Part shown: positions 26,643 to 36,782 of the stretch, piece by piece
Layout: each line of letters begins with the position of its first letter
Numbering within the stretch: the first letter of the stretch is position 1
Assembly (NCBI GenBank): GCA_902806575.1
Contig: CADCXD010000010.1
Span: 1 to 64,000 of the forward strand
Reading direction: 5' to 3'
DNA from: Jackrogersella multiformis
Taxonomy: Eukaryota > Ascomycota > Sordariomycetes > Xylariales > Hypoxylaceae
DNA length: 64,000 nt
Translations under genes and position numbers: made by a program
The notes under the pieces: model-generated
Told to the model about the DNA's origin: nothing
The model's database searches: none
Seen by the model: the letters and a program-made list of their open reading frames with translations, nothing else

Positions 26643-26778
26643 CGAAAAATATTATAATCGTGTAACATATTCGCAATTTACTTGCTTATTTATTAAAGAC
26701 AATTTACTTTACTTTATTGCCATGTAAAAACTAACGGCACAAACAGGTAAATAAATATCGTCGCAAGCACTTTCTTCT

Positions 26779-28754
26779 TTAGTGCATCATTCCTAGTCCA
26801 AGATGTTCCGGGTCCGCCTTGACAATCCGTTGTGTGTTTGTATTGCCCATGCCACCTCTCCAGCCCTGAACAACCACAATGGTATCGCTCTTCCCAAGCA
26901 GGCCCAATCCTAATGCCTTCTCGAGAGCCCACTTGATGCGGCGGTCCACATCCTCCTGCCAGTTGACTTGATCGTAGTTCGGCTTAGTCTCATCGAATAG
27001 GAAGGGATAAACACCGCGGTACAAGTGCGCATAACGCGAGGCTGATGCGTTGCGAGTAACCATGAAAATTGGGCAAACTGGCCGGTACTTAGATAGTAGT
27101 CTGGCTGAGTCTCCAGACGTCGATAGGACGATGATGGCCCCTGCGTTCAAGTCCAACGATGCTCGCACTGCGGCCATAGCACATGCCTCGACAACACTCG
27201 TAGGACGCTTCGTCAGCGACACCATCTCTTCGTAGTGACTGACGTAAGGGATAGAGTTCTCTGCAGCGAGGCAAGTGTTGCTCATCTCGCGGACCGCCAG
27301 CTCTGGGTATGCTCCCTTGGCGGTCTCGCCGCTGAGCATGACGCAATCGGCTCCGTCGGTCACGGCATTTCCAACGTCACTGATTTCCGCCCTAGTTGGG
27401 CGAGGGTTGGTGATCATGCTCTCCAACATTTGAGTGGCGCAAATCACAGGCTTGCCGGCGATGTTGCACTTGGCAATGAGCTTCTTCTGAGCCGCAAACA
27501 CCTCGTACGCCGGAATCTCGATTCCTAAATCTCCTCGAGCTACCATGACACCATCGGTCTCCTTGAGGATTTCGTCGAAGTTATTTAGCCTATGTAGAGT
27601 CTATCAGCATCTTCTAGACCGGGCATCTGGTCACAAGGACTTTCAAGTCATGTTGAATGTACGATGGATAGATAATGCATTGAAGGGGTAAGACAACGCT
27701 AAAAATTGGGAAACTATACCCTTGTCGGTTCTCGATCTATAGGCTGATAAGTAAGTAATCCATTGATTGTGAACGGGGGAAAGGGGGGAGGGAGGCTTAA
27801 TAGAAGATGCTGACCTTGGCAATTATCTGGATGTGTTTACCCTCTGGTCCCAGGACTTCGCGAATGGCGCGGATATCATCACCTCGTCGAATGAAGCTTG
27901 CAAAGACCATGTCGACATTGTTCTGGACTCCAAATCTGAGATCATTTTTGTCCTTTTCTGATAGAGCTGGAAGGTCGACATCGGTGTCGGGAAGATTCAC
28001 GCCTTTCCGGGAGGAGATGAACCCGTTGTTGCGGCATCGGACTTCGACAGTTTTGTTATCCTTGATCTGCAGCACGTCGAAGGCAAGTACACCGTCATCA
28101 ACATATATGACCTTCCCCGACTCGATGACTCGGGTGATGTTCGCATAGTCGACATACCTATGGTATTGTTAATTCGAGAGGACACAATAACGGCATTGAC
28201 TAGGTTGTCTCGTACATATTCTCTGCACTGCAAGAGGTCTTGTATTTTTCGTCTGTGGTAATGTTCAGGATGTGCCCGGACTTGATGGGGATATCTTCGC
28301 CGCGTTCGGTGTCGCCGGTACGTATCTCAGGGCCTTTGGTGTCAAGAGCAATGGCAACTTGACGACCACCCTGAGCTTTTTCGGCAGCGCGAGTGTTGTC
28401 AATGACAGATTGGTGATACTCGTAGCTCCCATGGCTGAAGTTCTACATATAATTAGCGCCTCCGGGAAGGATGTGGTAGGATGGTGGTCCTCACCATGCG
28501 AACGATGTTTAGACCGGTTTGTCGCCTGGATGTTGCGTCAGCTTCTAATGAATAACAAATTTATCAGCTTTATCAGCATGAGTCGTGACTGACAGGGAGT
28601 TGATCTTCTCGACCGAGTTGGTCTTAGGTCCGATGGTGCAAATGATAGAGGTTCGTCGATGAGCATTCTTGCCAGGCGCCGCGGACGTGTTAAGCCCGGC
28701 AAGCCATTCAACACGGCCGCCCAAGGCGAGATGATCAAGAGAGGTTGCAGACAT
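26779..28754 (-). CDS. pki1: Pyruvate kinase
   Basis: Cytosolic glycolytic enzyme converting phosphoenolpyruvate and ADP to pyruvate and ATP. Six exons give 529 aa, the usual fungal length: 28594-28754, 28495-28525, 28216-28442, 27815-28157, 27720-27736 and 26779-27589. All introns are GT-AG and exon lengths keep frame. Visible motifs are CTIGPKTNS near the N-terminus, [27 protein letters not shown], the family signature IIAKIENRQGLNN with the active-site lysine, [21 protein letters not shown], and [15 protein letters not shown]. The signature is split by two introns around a 17-nt exon. The start is the first ATG before the conserved N-terminal region. The stop codon lies only ~130 bp from the AT-rich block, yet the gene shows no damage. 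Identity is certain from motif order; the symbol follows usual fungal practice. Confidence 0.95.
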
Positions 28755-28857
28755 TATCTATAGAATATGTGCTACTCAAGATGAAGATATCGAGGCAACG
28801 AAGGATGGTTTTGTACGGCTATGAGGAAAGAGTGAAGGGATAGAAGGAATCGTTGAT

Positions 28858-28978
28858 CTGGGGGGGAAAGGGAAAAGGGAGAAGGGTAAATATGAACGGG
28901 ATAGGAAGAGGTATATGAGAGAGAGAGAGAGAGGGAGAGAGGATAATGATAAAAAAAAAGAAAAATGAGGTGAGGTAT
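28858..28978 (-). promoter_or_regulatory. Pyrimidine-rich (CT) tract upstream of pyruvate kinase
   Basis: On the coding strand this stretch is almost all C and T, including an uninterrupted CT repeat at about 28,917-28,933 and a CCCCCC run, about 105-220 bases before the ATG. CT-rich leaders and promoters are typical of highly expressed fungal glycolytic genes. Whether it acts in transcription start selection or only as UTR cannot be seen. Confidence 0.55.
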
Positions 28979-31495
28979 TTCTAAAATCTGAACGTTTTTA
29001 GGAAAAGTTAGATCGAGAGTTACGGATTAACCCCACTCTCATCCATCGACGGATTTGCTGAAGCAGTCAAGCTCCCCGCCAAGAATTGGCCAGTTCCCAC
29101 GCGGGGCACGAGGGGCATCCCTACCTTACCTGGTATGTATGTGCCTAGTGTACAGTGCCTACCTTTTTCATATCCATTATCCACCTACCTAGGTACAGTG
29201 CCTTCCAGCTACCTAGTGTAGGCAGCTAGGTACCTAGGTACCTCCGTGTATTATAACAAGTGCGAGCCCTGGGTGGGTACCTAGGTAGGTAAACTAAGAG
29301 ATACCCAATTGTAGGGTCGGGATTAGGGACATACGTTGTCCATAGGTATTTTAAAGTTCAAAGCACCTTTGAGGCAGATATAGTCTCTGTACCTAGTTAG
29401 GTACGTATCAATTGTCTCATCCAAATCAAGGCTCTCTCGCGCCCACATGCAAGCACTGAGTGGATTACAGCTCTCGCTTAGCTTAATGCCACTAATAGTG
29501 GTGTACCTATCTGCGCTTAATTAATATATCTATACTACCTAGGTACCTACCTGCAGCTGTCAGCTAAGCCAGGCTATTTATGTATTAAAGTAATATAGAT
29601 AAATAGGTAAATTATATAATAAATATCGTTATAGCCGTATGTAAGTAATGAGTTAAAAGCATTTCTGTTAGGCAATTCATTGGTAATTCTTAACAACAAT
29701 AATACCTACTTAAGTACCCTTAAATAAATAGCAATAACATCCATTTTCAACTACAAACTTAAGTAGGTACCTAAGGTATGAAATGCAAGACTTAAATTCT
29801 ACCCCCTTTTATTACCTAAGTACTACCGGCAATAGTGGTACAAAAACCATATAATTATTCATTTACTTATTGGTCTATATATGCGTAAAATACATAAACT
29901 ACCTAGTTACAATCCTTAAGTGAAACGCATCCCATACGAGAGAGTAAACACATACGCATAGCCAAGACGGCTTCGAGCAGCACAATTGCTTAGTTCTCGG
30001 ATCCTAAATAAGCCATCGGCGTAATTCGCGCTCACCGCCACCTACATCGACCAATGTTATCAAACAGCGCATACATCCTCATATAGTGTAACCTAGGTAG
30101 CATATAGGTAATAACATATCCGAGATATTAGTCTTCATATGAATATGTCTCGATGGTTCGAACATACGGTCAAGTTATATACCTTATTAATGTTTAATAA
30201 CCCTAGGTAAATGCTTTAATGAGTTAATGCCATGCGAGAGGCAACGTTTCTCTTCTTAATTTTGAAAGATATCGTGAGCTATAAACCCCCAAAGCCTTCA
30301 CGTGTGAACATATCATTTCCCTGATATCATTTCCCTAGTATCGTTGCCTATTATTTATAAATGAGGGCTCTAGAGAACTTAGCGAGTTTTGTAATTGACT
30401 TTGTACCTATGTAGGTAAGTTTAGCTAGACTCAGGTTACTATGTAGAATCAACAATGAGAGCTGTGCTGCTTCTATGATGGCAGATTATTCTGATTATAT
30501 ATATGCGTACCTATATATTTGGAAGCGAACGATCTTTCCCTATTCTGGGGCATAGGAGATGCCATGTCCTGTCGGCCCATATTGACGCACAGAGGGCTTT
30601 GACAAGATAATGTTCTGTTCCTTACCTACCTAGGTAGGTAGTTATAAATAGAATAAGGGAATGGTGCTTAGCTTGCGTAATTCTTCTTTATTACCTATAT
30701 AATGACAACGTGTACGAGAGAGATTCGATATTAGAAACACTAAAACTTCAGCGTATTTTGCCGCACGGTAATTTGAGAAGTTTAAGACAAGTAATAAGGG
30801 TATGGAACTTTTAGCATTTCTACATAATGTTCTTACTGATGGTATAAAACCACCTTGGCTGCTTGGTTACCTATACTCGGATTACTCTTTGGTACACGGG
30901 TATTACTTGATGGTCTTTAGGTATCGAATCACGTGCTTCTAAAGCGCGACTACCTTTAGTACTATGTACACTACTTAGGTACCTAAGGAGATAGGGAAAC
31001 GAGATGCGCTAAGCCCTAAAATAAGGAACCTAAGGTTGGAACCTTCAATGTTAGGGTGATAGGGTGGACCTGCTAATGTTGCAGGGATTACGTAGTTTGT
31101 GTACCGACGTTGCTCCGTCAACAAGAAGAAGGAACAAATTAAGCACAACTCGAAATCATTTCTCAATTCTTCAATTCTTGAATTCCTCAATTTCTCAAAG
31201 TTACCCGCCATATCAATTCCAAGGTTCTGACCCGTCTTTTTAACCACGCCTGCATTTGAACTGCAGATTCAAATGCAGATTCAAGCAAAACAACTCTGCA
31301 GCCTTTTAACCTTGGAAAGATTAATACATTTTCCTTTTAGTGACTACTACTTACTATCTACTACCTACTACTTACTAACCTACTACTTTCTACTCCCTAC
31401 TCCCTACTCCTTTTAGTTTACTACCCTACCTACCTGGTAGATACCTAGGTACCTACCGATTGTCGACCTTCCCCTAGATAGCCCCCCGGGACTGG
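28979..31495. other. Large spacer rich in ACCTAGGT palindromes
   Basis: No gene that I can support in ~2.5 kb between two divergent genes. At least ten clusters of TACCTAGGTA-type sequence occur, for example near 29,190-29,252, 29,278-29,296, 29,535-29,555, 30,620-30,640 and 31,435-31,457. A 90-codon open frame on the minus strand at 30,975-31,247 has no recognisable features. The part from 29,560 to 30,500 is moderately AT-rich but lacks the RIP pattern. The right end presumably holds the Cut12-like promoter, with a run of TACTACTTACTA-type repeats at 31,340-31,420. Confidence 0.7.
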
Positions 31496-33661
31496 ATGGC
31501 TCTACCACTCTCCCTCTCTAGAAACGCCGCGCTGAATTTTGCAACGCCTCCAACGGATCGCCACCTTGACAAATACGATTACGACATCGAATTTCACACA
31601 ACCAAAATGACAAGCGAGCACGTCTCTAGTGATGGCGGTGGCGATGGTGACGCGGTAGTTCCCCAATCAGCTTCTCCGATGGATGGGAATAGAGACAGTT
31701 CCGGTCACAACCAGGAGAATGTTTCACCTTCCAAGTCGCGCCATTCAAGAATCCTGTCCGGTACTGAGCTCACACCTCTTAAGATTCTAATTACAAAACA
31801 CGACCATATCGACGTTGCATCTCGGTCGCCTCAAAGGATCGCTTCGCCAATCAAGAGTCCGAGAAAGGTATCGCCCGAGAAGCGCTTCCCAGTTAAAGTC
31901 AACAGCAGCCCATCCCCACCCCCTGAGCCTCAGAAGCCCTTAGTGCAGGAACAGGAGATCACCATTGAAGAAGCGCTTCGCCAAAACGAGGGCCTGGCAA
32001 ATGCTATCAAGATTTTCGAGGATGGGGAGACTATGCTGGAGAAGGCCGAGGATGATGACGCCGATGTCACAGCTATGTCGATCGATGATCAGCCAGCTGA
32101 AGATGAGCCTTCGGGTCCGGACGACACTATGATCAGCACCTTTAGCAACTTTTCTGCAGTACCGAATATGACTATGTTCGCAAGAATCGGACATAGTCCT
32201 ACCAAGTTCGCCGACGCGGGTATAACTCCCACCGCCGTACGGAGCCGGCAGGAAATACCACCTTCGAGAGCCCCCCGACCTCCCGTAATGCATGAATCTG
32301 GCAATACGACCAACCTGCTTGTGGATTTTACCGAGCAAATTAGTGGGCTTTCCTCCATGTATGCACAACAGACACCAAGCCGAAATCAACTATCGAGGAA
32401 CTTCGTTGCGGCAACTCCTCAACGACAACAATCCAACTTGCTAGACTTCGATATCCCCCCTCTTCCTACGCCTCGCAGTATTCCTACCATAACCCCCAGA
32501 GAGCTTGAATCGCTCAAGTCGGGCTTTCTCTCCGAGATCAGTAGCCTCAAGGCTTCCCTCAGTGGCAAAGAAGCCGAGGTCTCGTCCCTCAAGACGGCAG
32601 TCGGCGATGCTGAAAAGCGGGTGGGCGAGTGCATGGAACAGCTCCGCGAAACAGAAGCCGTTAAGGAATCACTGGTCGAGGAAAAGGACAACTGGGAGAA
32701 ACGCAGCCGGGATATGGAGACGGTACTCCGTAAGGTCAAACAGGAGATCGTTATGGGCCAGCGGGAGCGCGAAGAACTGGAGTCTAAGCTAGATGAAAGT
32801 GAAAAACGTCGAGAGGCGGCCGAGATCATGGCACAAGAGGCCGAGAGCAAGATGGCGGGTATGCGTGCTGGGAAGGCCACTTTAGAAACGGGATCGGATT
32901 CTGGTACCAATAAGTCACCCGACAAAGCTAAGAACCCCGGATCTCGCGAGGTCGAAATCGCGGTGGAGCGGGTTGCGCGCGAGTTACATGCACTCTACAA
33001 GAGCAAGCACGAGACCAAGGTTGCAGCTTTGAAAAAGAGTTACGAGAATCGCTGGGAGAAGAAGGTCCGCGAGCTCGAGTCTAGGGTGGAAGATCTGGCC
33101 GATGAAAACGAGAAAATGAGACTCGGCCGAGATGCCACGATGACCAGAGTCGATCCTAACCAGAGTGTTGTCAACGAGGAACGCAAGGTCCAGGCGGCCA
33201 AAGACTCAGCGCAGATCAAGGAAATGAATGCCGAGATCGAGAAACTCGAGGCTGTCATTAATAGTGTTAAGATGGACAACCACGAGCTCCGTAAGCTCCT
33301 CGAAAAGGAGCGGGTCGAGAAGGGCGAGCTAGTCATACTGGCTGAAGAAATGATGTCGATGCAGAGTTTCGTCCAGAAAGAGGAGATGCCGCCCCCAGCC
33401 CGACCAAATGTTCCCAAGGCTCAGGCGGCAGATCCCGAGAACTTCCGTAGTAGTGTCGGAAGTCGAGTATCGGGCCTAAGGGCTCCCGGTTCTGCTGTGA
33501 AGAAGACGGTGGAAAGTAGGATTGGCGGTATCGCTCACGAGCGAGGAAAGCATGGCGGATCTCAGGGTGGCCTGCCGCGTCCAGGTAGTGGCATGGGCAC
33601 GCGGAGTGGCATCATGAGCTCCATTGAGAAGATGGGTAAATATCGGGGTCGAGGCGAGTAG
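31496..33661 (+). CDS. cut12: Spindle pole body-associated protein, Cut12-like
   Basis: Predicted 721 aa, single exon. In fission yeast Cut12 sits at the spindle pole body and promotes mitotic activation. The protein begins with a low-complexity Ser/Pro-rich region containing possible CDK sites (SPSKS, RSPQR, SPIKSPRK). It carries the segment TMISTFSNFSAVPNMTMFAR near residue 210, typical of the filamentous-fungal family, and NLLDFDIPPLPTPRSIP followed by ITPRELESLKSGFLSEISSL. Long coiled coils span roughly residues 340-480 and 495-640. The tail is basic and Gly/Ser-rich. A second in-frame ATG at 31,607 (residue 38) is an alternative start, since the first 37 residues look poorly conserved. 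Family assignment rests on remembered patterns rather than a search. Confidence 0.8.
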   Translation: MALPLSLSRNAALNFATPPTDRHLDKYDYDIEFHTTKMTSEHVSSDGGGDGDAVVPQSASPMDGNRDSSGHNQENVSPSKSRHSRILSGTELTPLKILITKHDHIDVASRSPQRIASPIKSPRKVSPEKRFPVKVNSSPSPPPEPQKPLVQEQEITIEEALRQNEGLANAIKIFEDGETMLEKAEDDDADVTAMSIDDQPAEDEPSGPDDTMISTFSNFSAVPNMTMFARIGHSPTKFADAGITPTAVRSRQEIPPSRAPRPPVMHESGNTTNLLVDFTEQISGLSSMYAQQTPSRNQLSRNFVAATPQRQQSNLLDFDIPPLPTPRSIPTITPRELESLKSGFLSEISSLKASLSGKEAEVSSLKTAVGDAEKRVGECMEQLRETEAVKESLVEEKDNWEKRSRDMETVLRKVKQEIVMGQREREELESKLDESEKRREAAEIMAQEAESKMAGMRAGKATLETGSDSGTNKSPDKAKNPGSREVEIAVERVARELHALYKSKHETKVAALKKSYENRWEKKVRELESRVEDLADENEKMRLGRDATMTRVDPNQSVVNEERKVQAAKDSAQIKEMNAEIEKLEAVINSVKMDNHELRKLLEKERVEKGELVILAEEMMSMQSFVQKEEMPPPARPNVPKAQAADPENFRSSVGSRVSGLRAPGSAVKKTVESRIGGIAHERGKHGGSQGGLPRPGSGMGTRSGIMSSIEKMGKYRGRGE

Positions 33662-34035
33662 GTCCTGGGTTATGAGCAATGACCTGGTTCACGACGAGTC
33701 ATGATTGGGTGTTATGAGTTCCGATGCAGACACGACTGTCAGGTTACTGTAATGATTAGTTATTTGCAATCGTCGGAGTTTGGGACAGGACAAGGAGCCT
33801 TTTCTGAATTACAAGACCGCTTAAGTCATGAACTTAGGTACAGTACAACAAGCGTGCGTATGAGCAAGCAAGTCTTAAGTCTACACACACTCTCTACTTT
33901 CTATGATACCGAGAGCTTTTATTCAGTTGAGCGACCCCCCTATACCTATTTCTATTTCTGTGATTTTGTAGATGTATGTAAGTGAGAGACAACATCTAAT
34001 CTACTGCATACCTGCTAGTAATACTAACATAACCA
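33662..34035. other. Spacer between convergent genes
   Basis: 374 bases holding the 3' end of the Cut12-like gene and of the decayed NRPS-like gene. Short open frames here carry no recognisable features and I see no repeat. Confidence 0.6.
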
Positions 34036-36782
34036 TCAGTACTCATTTTCTACGGCGTCGCCTAACCAATTCCGCAGCATCTTCGGCACGAGGCCGCCGT
34101 CCAAGACCCGTGGGCACAAACCGAGAGCACTACTATCACTACAAGCCTTGTGAATATCAAACCTCAACCCAGAGCCGGAGCCGACACCTAAACCCCCGTA
34201 CGTATCCTCGTAGTAGTGAATAAGTTTGACAGCGGGCAATTTGGCTTCAGCAGCTGGCCCTAGATCTTCGGCCCGTGATCGAAGTCTCTTCAACCACTCT
34301 CCGAGGTCAAGAAGGTTACGCAAGCCTACGATGTGAGGAACCAAACTCGTAAGTGAGACGTTGAAGTTCACAGGCCAGGCGGCGTGAATAATGAGAGTGG
34401 CCGACTGCTGTAGGGTCGTGTAGTCTTCTAGTGAGAGCCCAAGATTCGGAGCACCCAGGTTGTTGGTTGTCAGAGCTATTATCTTTTTATCCCGTACGCT
34501 ATTGTCGCCTACCTTTTTCAACCTTCGGACCTTCATAGACTCACCAATGCGAGCAAGTGCGTTATTTCCTCGAACGAGACAAAAGACCCGCTCTACCTTA
34601 GGGTCATCTAGGAGTTCATTGAGTAAGTGAGCACCAAGTGCGCCAGTGGCACCCGTGAGAATCTGAAATCATTCATCAACTAATATGACTACCTAAAATA
34701 GAAAAGAGGGCTACTTTCTATACTTACAACGGCATTGCTCCTTGGGGTCTGTTGTCCTCTGGGCGTCCGCGGCTGGAATTTACTATTATCGTCAATGATA
34801 CCGTTCATGTTCTCTATCTCATCTTCGTCGTTTTGATGGCAACCCTTAAGTTCCTCGCCCGTTCGAATCGCGAAAAGGAGTCGAGCGAGCTTCGCTATAG
34901 ACCCGGCATCATAGACGACGTTAGTACGCAGCGAATTCCCTGCGAGATCAAGATCCCGCTGTAGCAGCCTGCGCACCTGAGCGGCAAATAAATCAGCTTG
35001 TATGTCTGACACTTCGATGCCTGCTTGCTGGCGGATGAGCTTTAGTATAAACTGCTCCAGTTGCTCAACACCGAGCTTCAAGTTCTTGCCATTGTGGCCA
35101 TTGACGATTTCCTTGTCCTTGTTATACAGTGTGTCAATCAAATCCTCGAAGCGAGAGTACGCAGCTGCCCGAATGATATTGTTCTTGTCGGTAACGGGAT
35201 ATTCGATATCCGTAGCAAGCGGTGCTATCATATCAGGGGTGAGACGCGCGAATTCGTCCGCGATCCTGTTTGCTCTATCTATGTAAAGTCGGATGGCCTC
35301 GACAAAATCATCATCGGATAACCCAGCGGCGGCTGTAGAGCGGAATACGAGAAGACCGGGTATAAGACGATCGTTCCCTACCATCAGGACGTCACGTACA
35401 AGCGGGCTCTCGCGAATGGTGCCCTCCATATCAAGAGGGAGAATCTTTTCCCCGCTCAGAAGAGTTATCCTGTCATCGGCACGGGCGACGTATTTCCATG
35501 CCCAGTTCATAGTTGGGTGAGGAATGAAGAGATCCCCCGAATGAAAAGAACCAGGGGGGTTTTCCGAGTTACTGATCATCAGAGCGGGATGTGACTTCAG
35601 ATATACGGACTCGTATACACCATTATCAAGCTTTTTGAAAGCCATGTGTTCACGCAAGTTAGCGTAAGGTCGGATATAATCCCAGGAGTCATCGCCTGGT
35701 TCACGATAGATGGAATCGCCCATATGGCCGACTTCGGTTCTTGACGTATCTTAGCCCTAAGGCATAGTCAACCTGAGGGTACCTATGAAAAAGACTCACA
35801 ACCCAAAAATCAGACCGAGTTTCACGCCCGCCTCGACGACTCGATCGCCAAGCTCGTCGGGAGTTCTTGCCCCAGCCGACGTCACGAACTTGCATTTCTC
35901 GAGGGCATCGACTCCATCTTGTCTCTCTGCCATCAACTTGAGCACGTACGGGACCGTGTGACAAATCTCAGGCCGGATCGACTTGAGGGCTGAAACCAAG
36001 TTGTCTGCCGTTAGCGGCAAGTTCGCATTAAATAGGTAAGCCGGTTTCCGCATCCACATCGCTTGTATAGAGGTCATTAAGCCATGTAGGTGGTACCAGG
36101 GTAATGCATTGAACGCCTTGAGGCCGGTACCTGATACTATAGAGGCTAGCAGACTTCTATGAGACAGAAAGAGTGGCTTGGGGAGCTTAGTAGACCTAGA
36201 GGAGTGCATCATGAGCGTCATCTGGGTGTGTTCTGCCTCCTTATTATGAATAGGCCGCTGGAATGGCTCTGAGAGGCCTCCTGGCTTATCAAGATCTTCC
36301 CTGGCCGGCATTCGGATTCACATGAGGTTTGGACGAACCTCCTTGATCCCAGCTATGGCTGAATCAATGCGAACCGTTGTTCCGTAAAGTATGGTATCGC
36401 AGTTCGCTTGCTCCAGCAGATGGAGACATGCTGGCTGATTTAGGCGGATAGATATGGTCAAGACTTTACACCCTAGGCGAAACAGGGCGAAGAAGGTGAC
36501 GGCGAACGAGAGGTCTGAAGGCGCAAAGAGCGCCACTATTCTGCGTGAGTTCACCTCGAGGACAGCTCGCATCAGTACCCTACAGGCCTCGTCGACCATG
36601 CGGTTAAGATCACTCCCAGTGAAGTACTCATATTCAGCAGCATTGTTATCGAACCGAGGATAGCCAAGAATAGGAACCTGTTCTTCATCTTTTCCTCTTT
36701 CGCGGATGAGATCGTCAATCATCCATAGCTTTCCAAATCTACTAATCCGTTCTTCGACAACCTCGGTGGATATATTGGCCAT
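34036..36782 (-). pseudogene. Decayed NRPS-like adenylation-thiolation-reductase gene
   Basis: Remnant of a fungal NRPS-like (A-T-R) enzyme that would activate a carboxylic acid, load it on a carrier domain and reduce it. Exons 35800-36782, 34728-35739 and 34036-34662 join in frame through good GT-AG introns (~873 codons; intact relatives are about 1,050-1,100). Recognisable parts include ALPWYHLHGL, RPEICHTVPYVLKLMAERQD, KFVTSAGARTPDELGDR, LTEVGHMGDSIYREPGDD and the reductase nucleotide motif LTGATGALGAHLL. Defects: an in-frame TGA at 36,318-36,320; the A3 nucleotide-binding motif reads SSRSTKLPK instead of SSGSTGLPK; the carrier core with the phosphopantetheine serine is deleted (DLFAAQVRRLLQRD lacks GxDSLQ); and the reductase jumps from GLRNLLDL to GEWLKRLR near 34,303, losing ~200 residues including the YxxxK region. 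It cannot work as an A-T-R enzyme. Confidence 0.88.

Larger units (their letters stand above)
1..26650. repeat. RIP-degraded, gene-free AT-rich block
   Basis: About 26.6 kb of almost pure A and T with stop codons in every frame and no credible gene. Pairs of related segments inside it differ mainly by C/T and G/A, and many surviving cytosines sit in CpG. This is the known outcome of repeat-induced point mutation, which converts CpA to TpA in duplicated DNA of ascomycetes. The block reaches the left edge, so its full size is unknown. It ends sharply near 26,650, just beyond the 3' end of the pyruvate kinase gene. It could be a transposon island, a pericentromeric stretch or a subtelomeric stretch; the sequence does not decide. 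I recognised no reverse transcriptase, integrase or transposase motif. Stretches inside it not listed separately show no structure I can support. Confidence 0.93.

Noticed and set aside
26330..26676. Two overlapping ~60-codon minus-strand frames at the edge of the AT-rich block
   Set aside because: They cover the border repeat and the end of repeat R2; the composition explains the Ile/Phe/Lys-rich translations.
28139..28145. An apparent one-base frameshift in pyruvate kinase exon 4 near GCGAAC
   Set aside because: It came from a counting slip of mine; the sequence reads GCGAACATC and the exon set is in frame (1,590 nt).
30975..31247. 90-codon minus-strand open frame in the spacer
   Set aside because: No domain, and it overlaps ACCTAGGT repeat sequence and likely promoter DNA.
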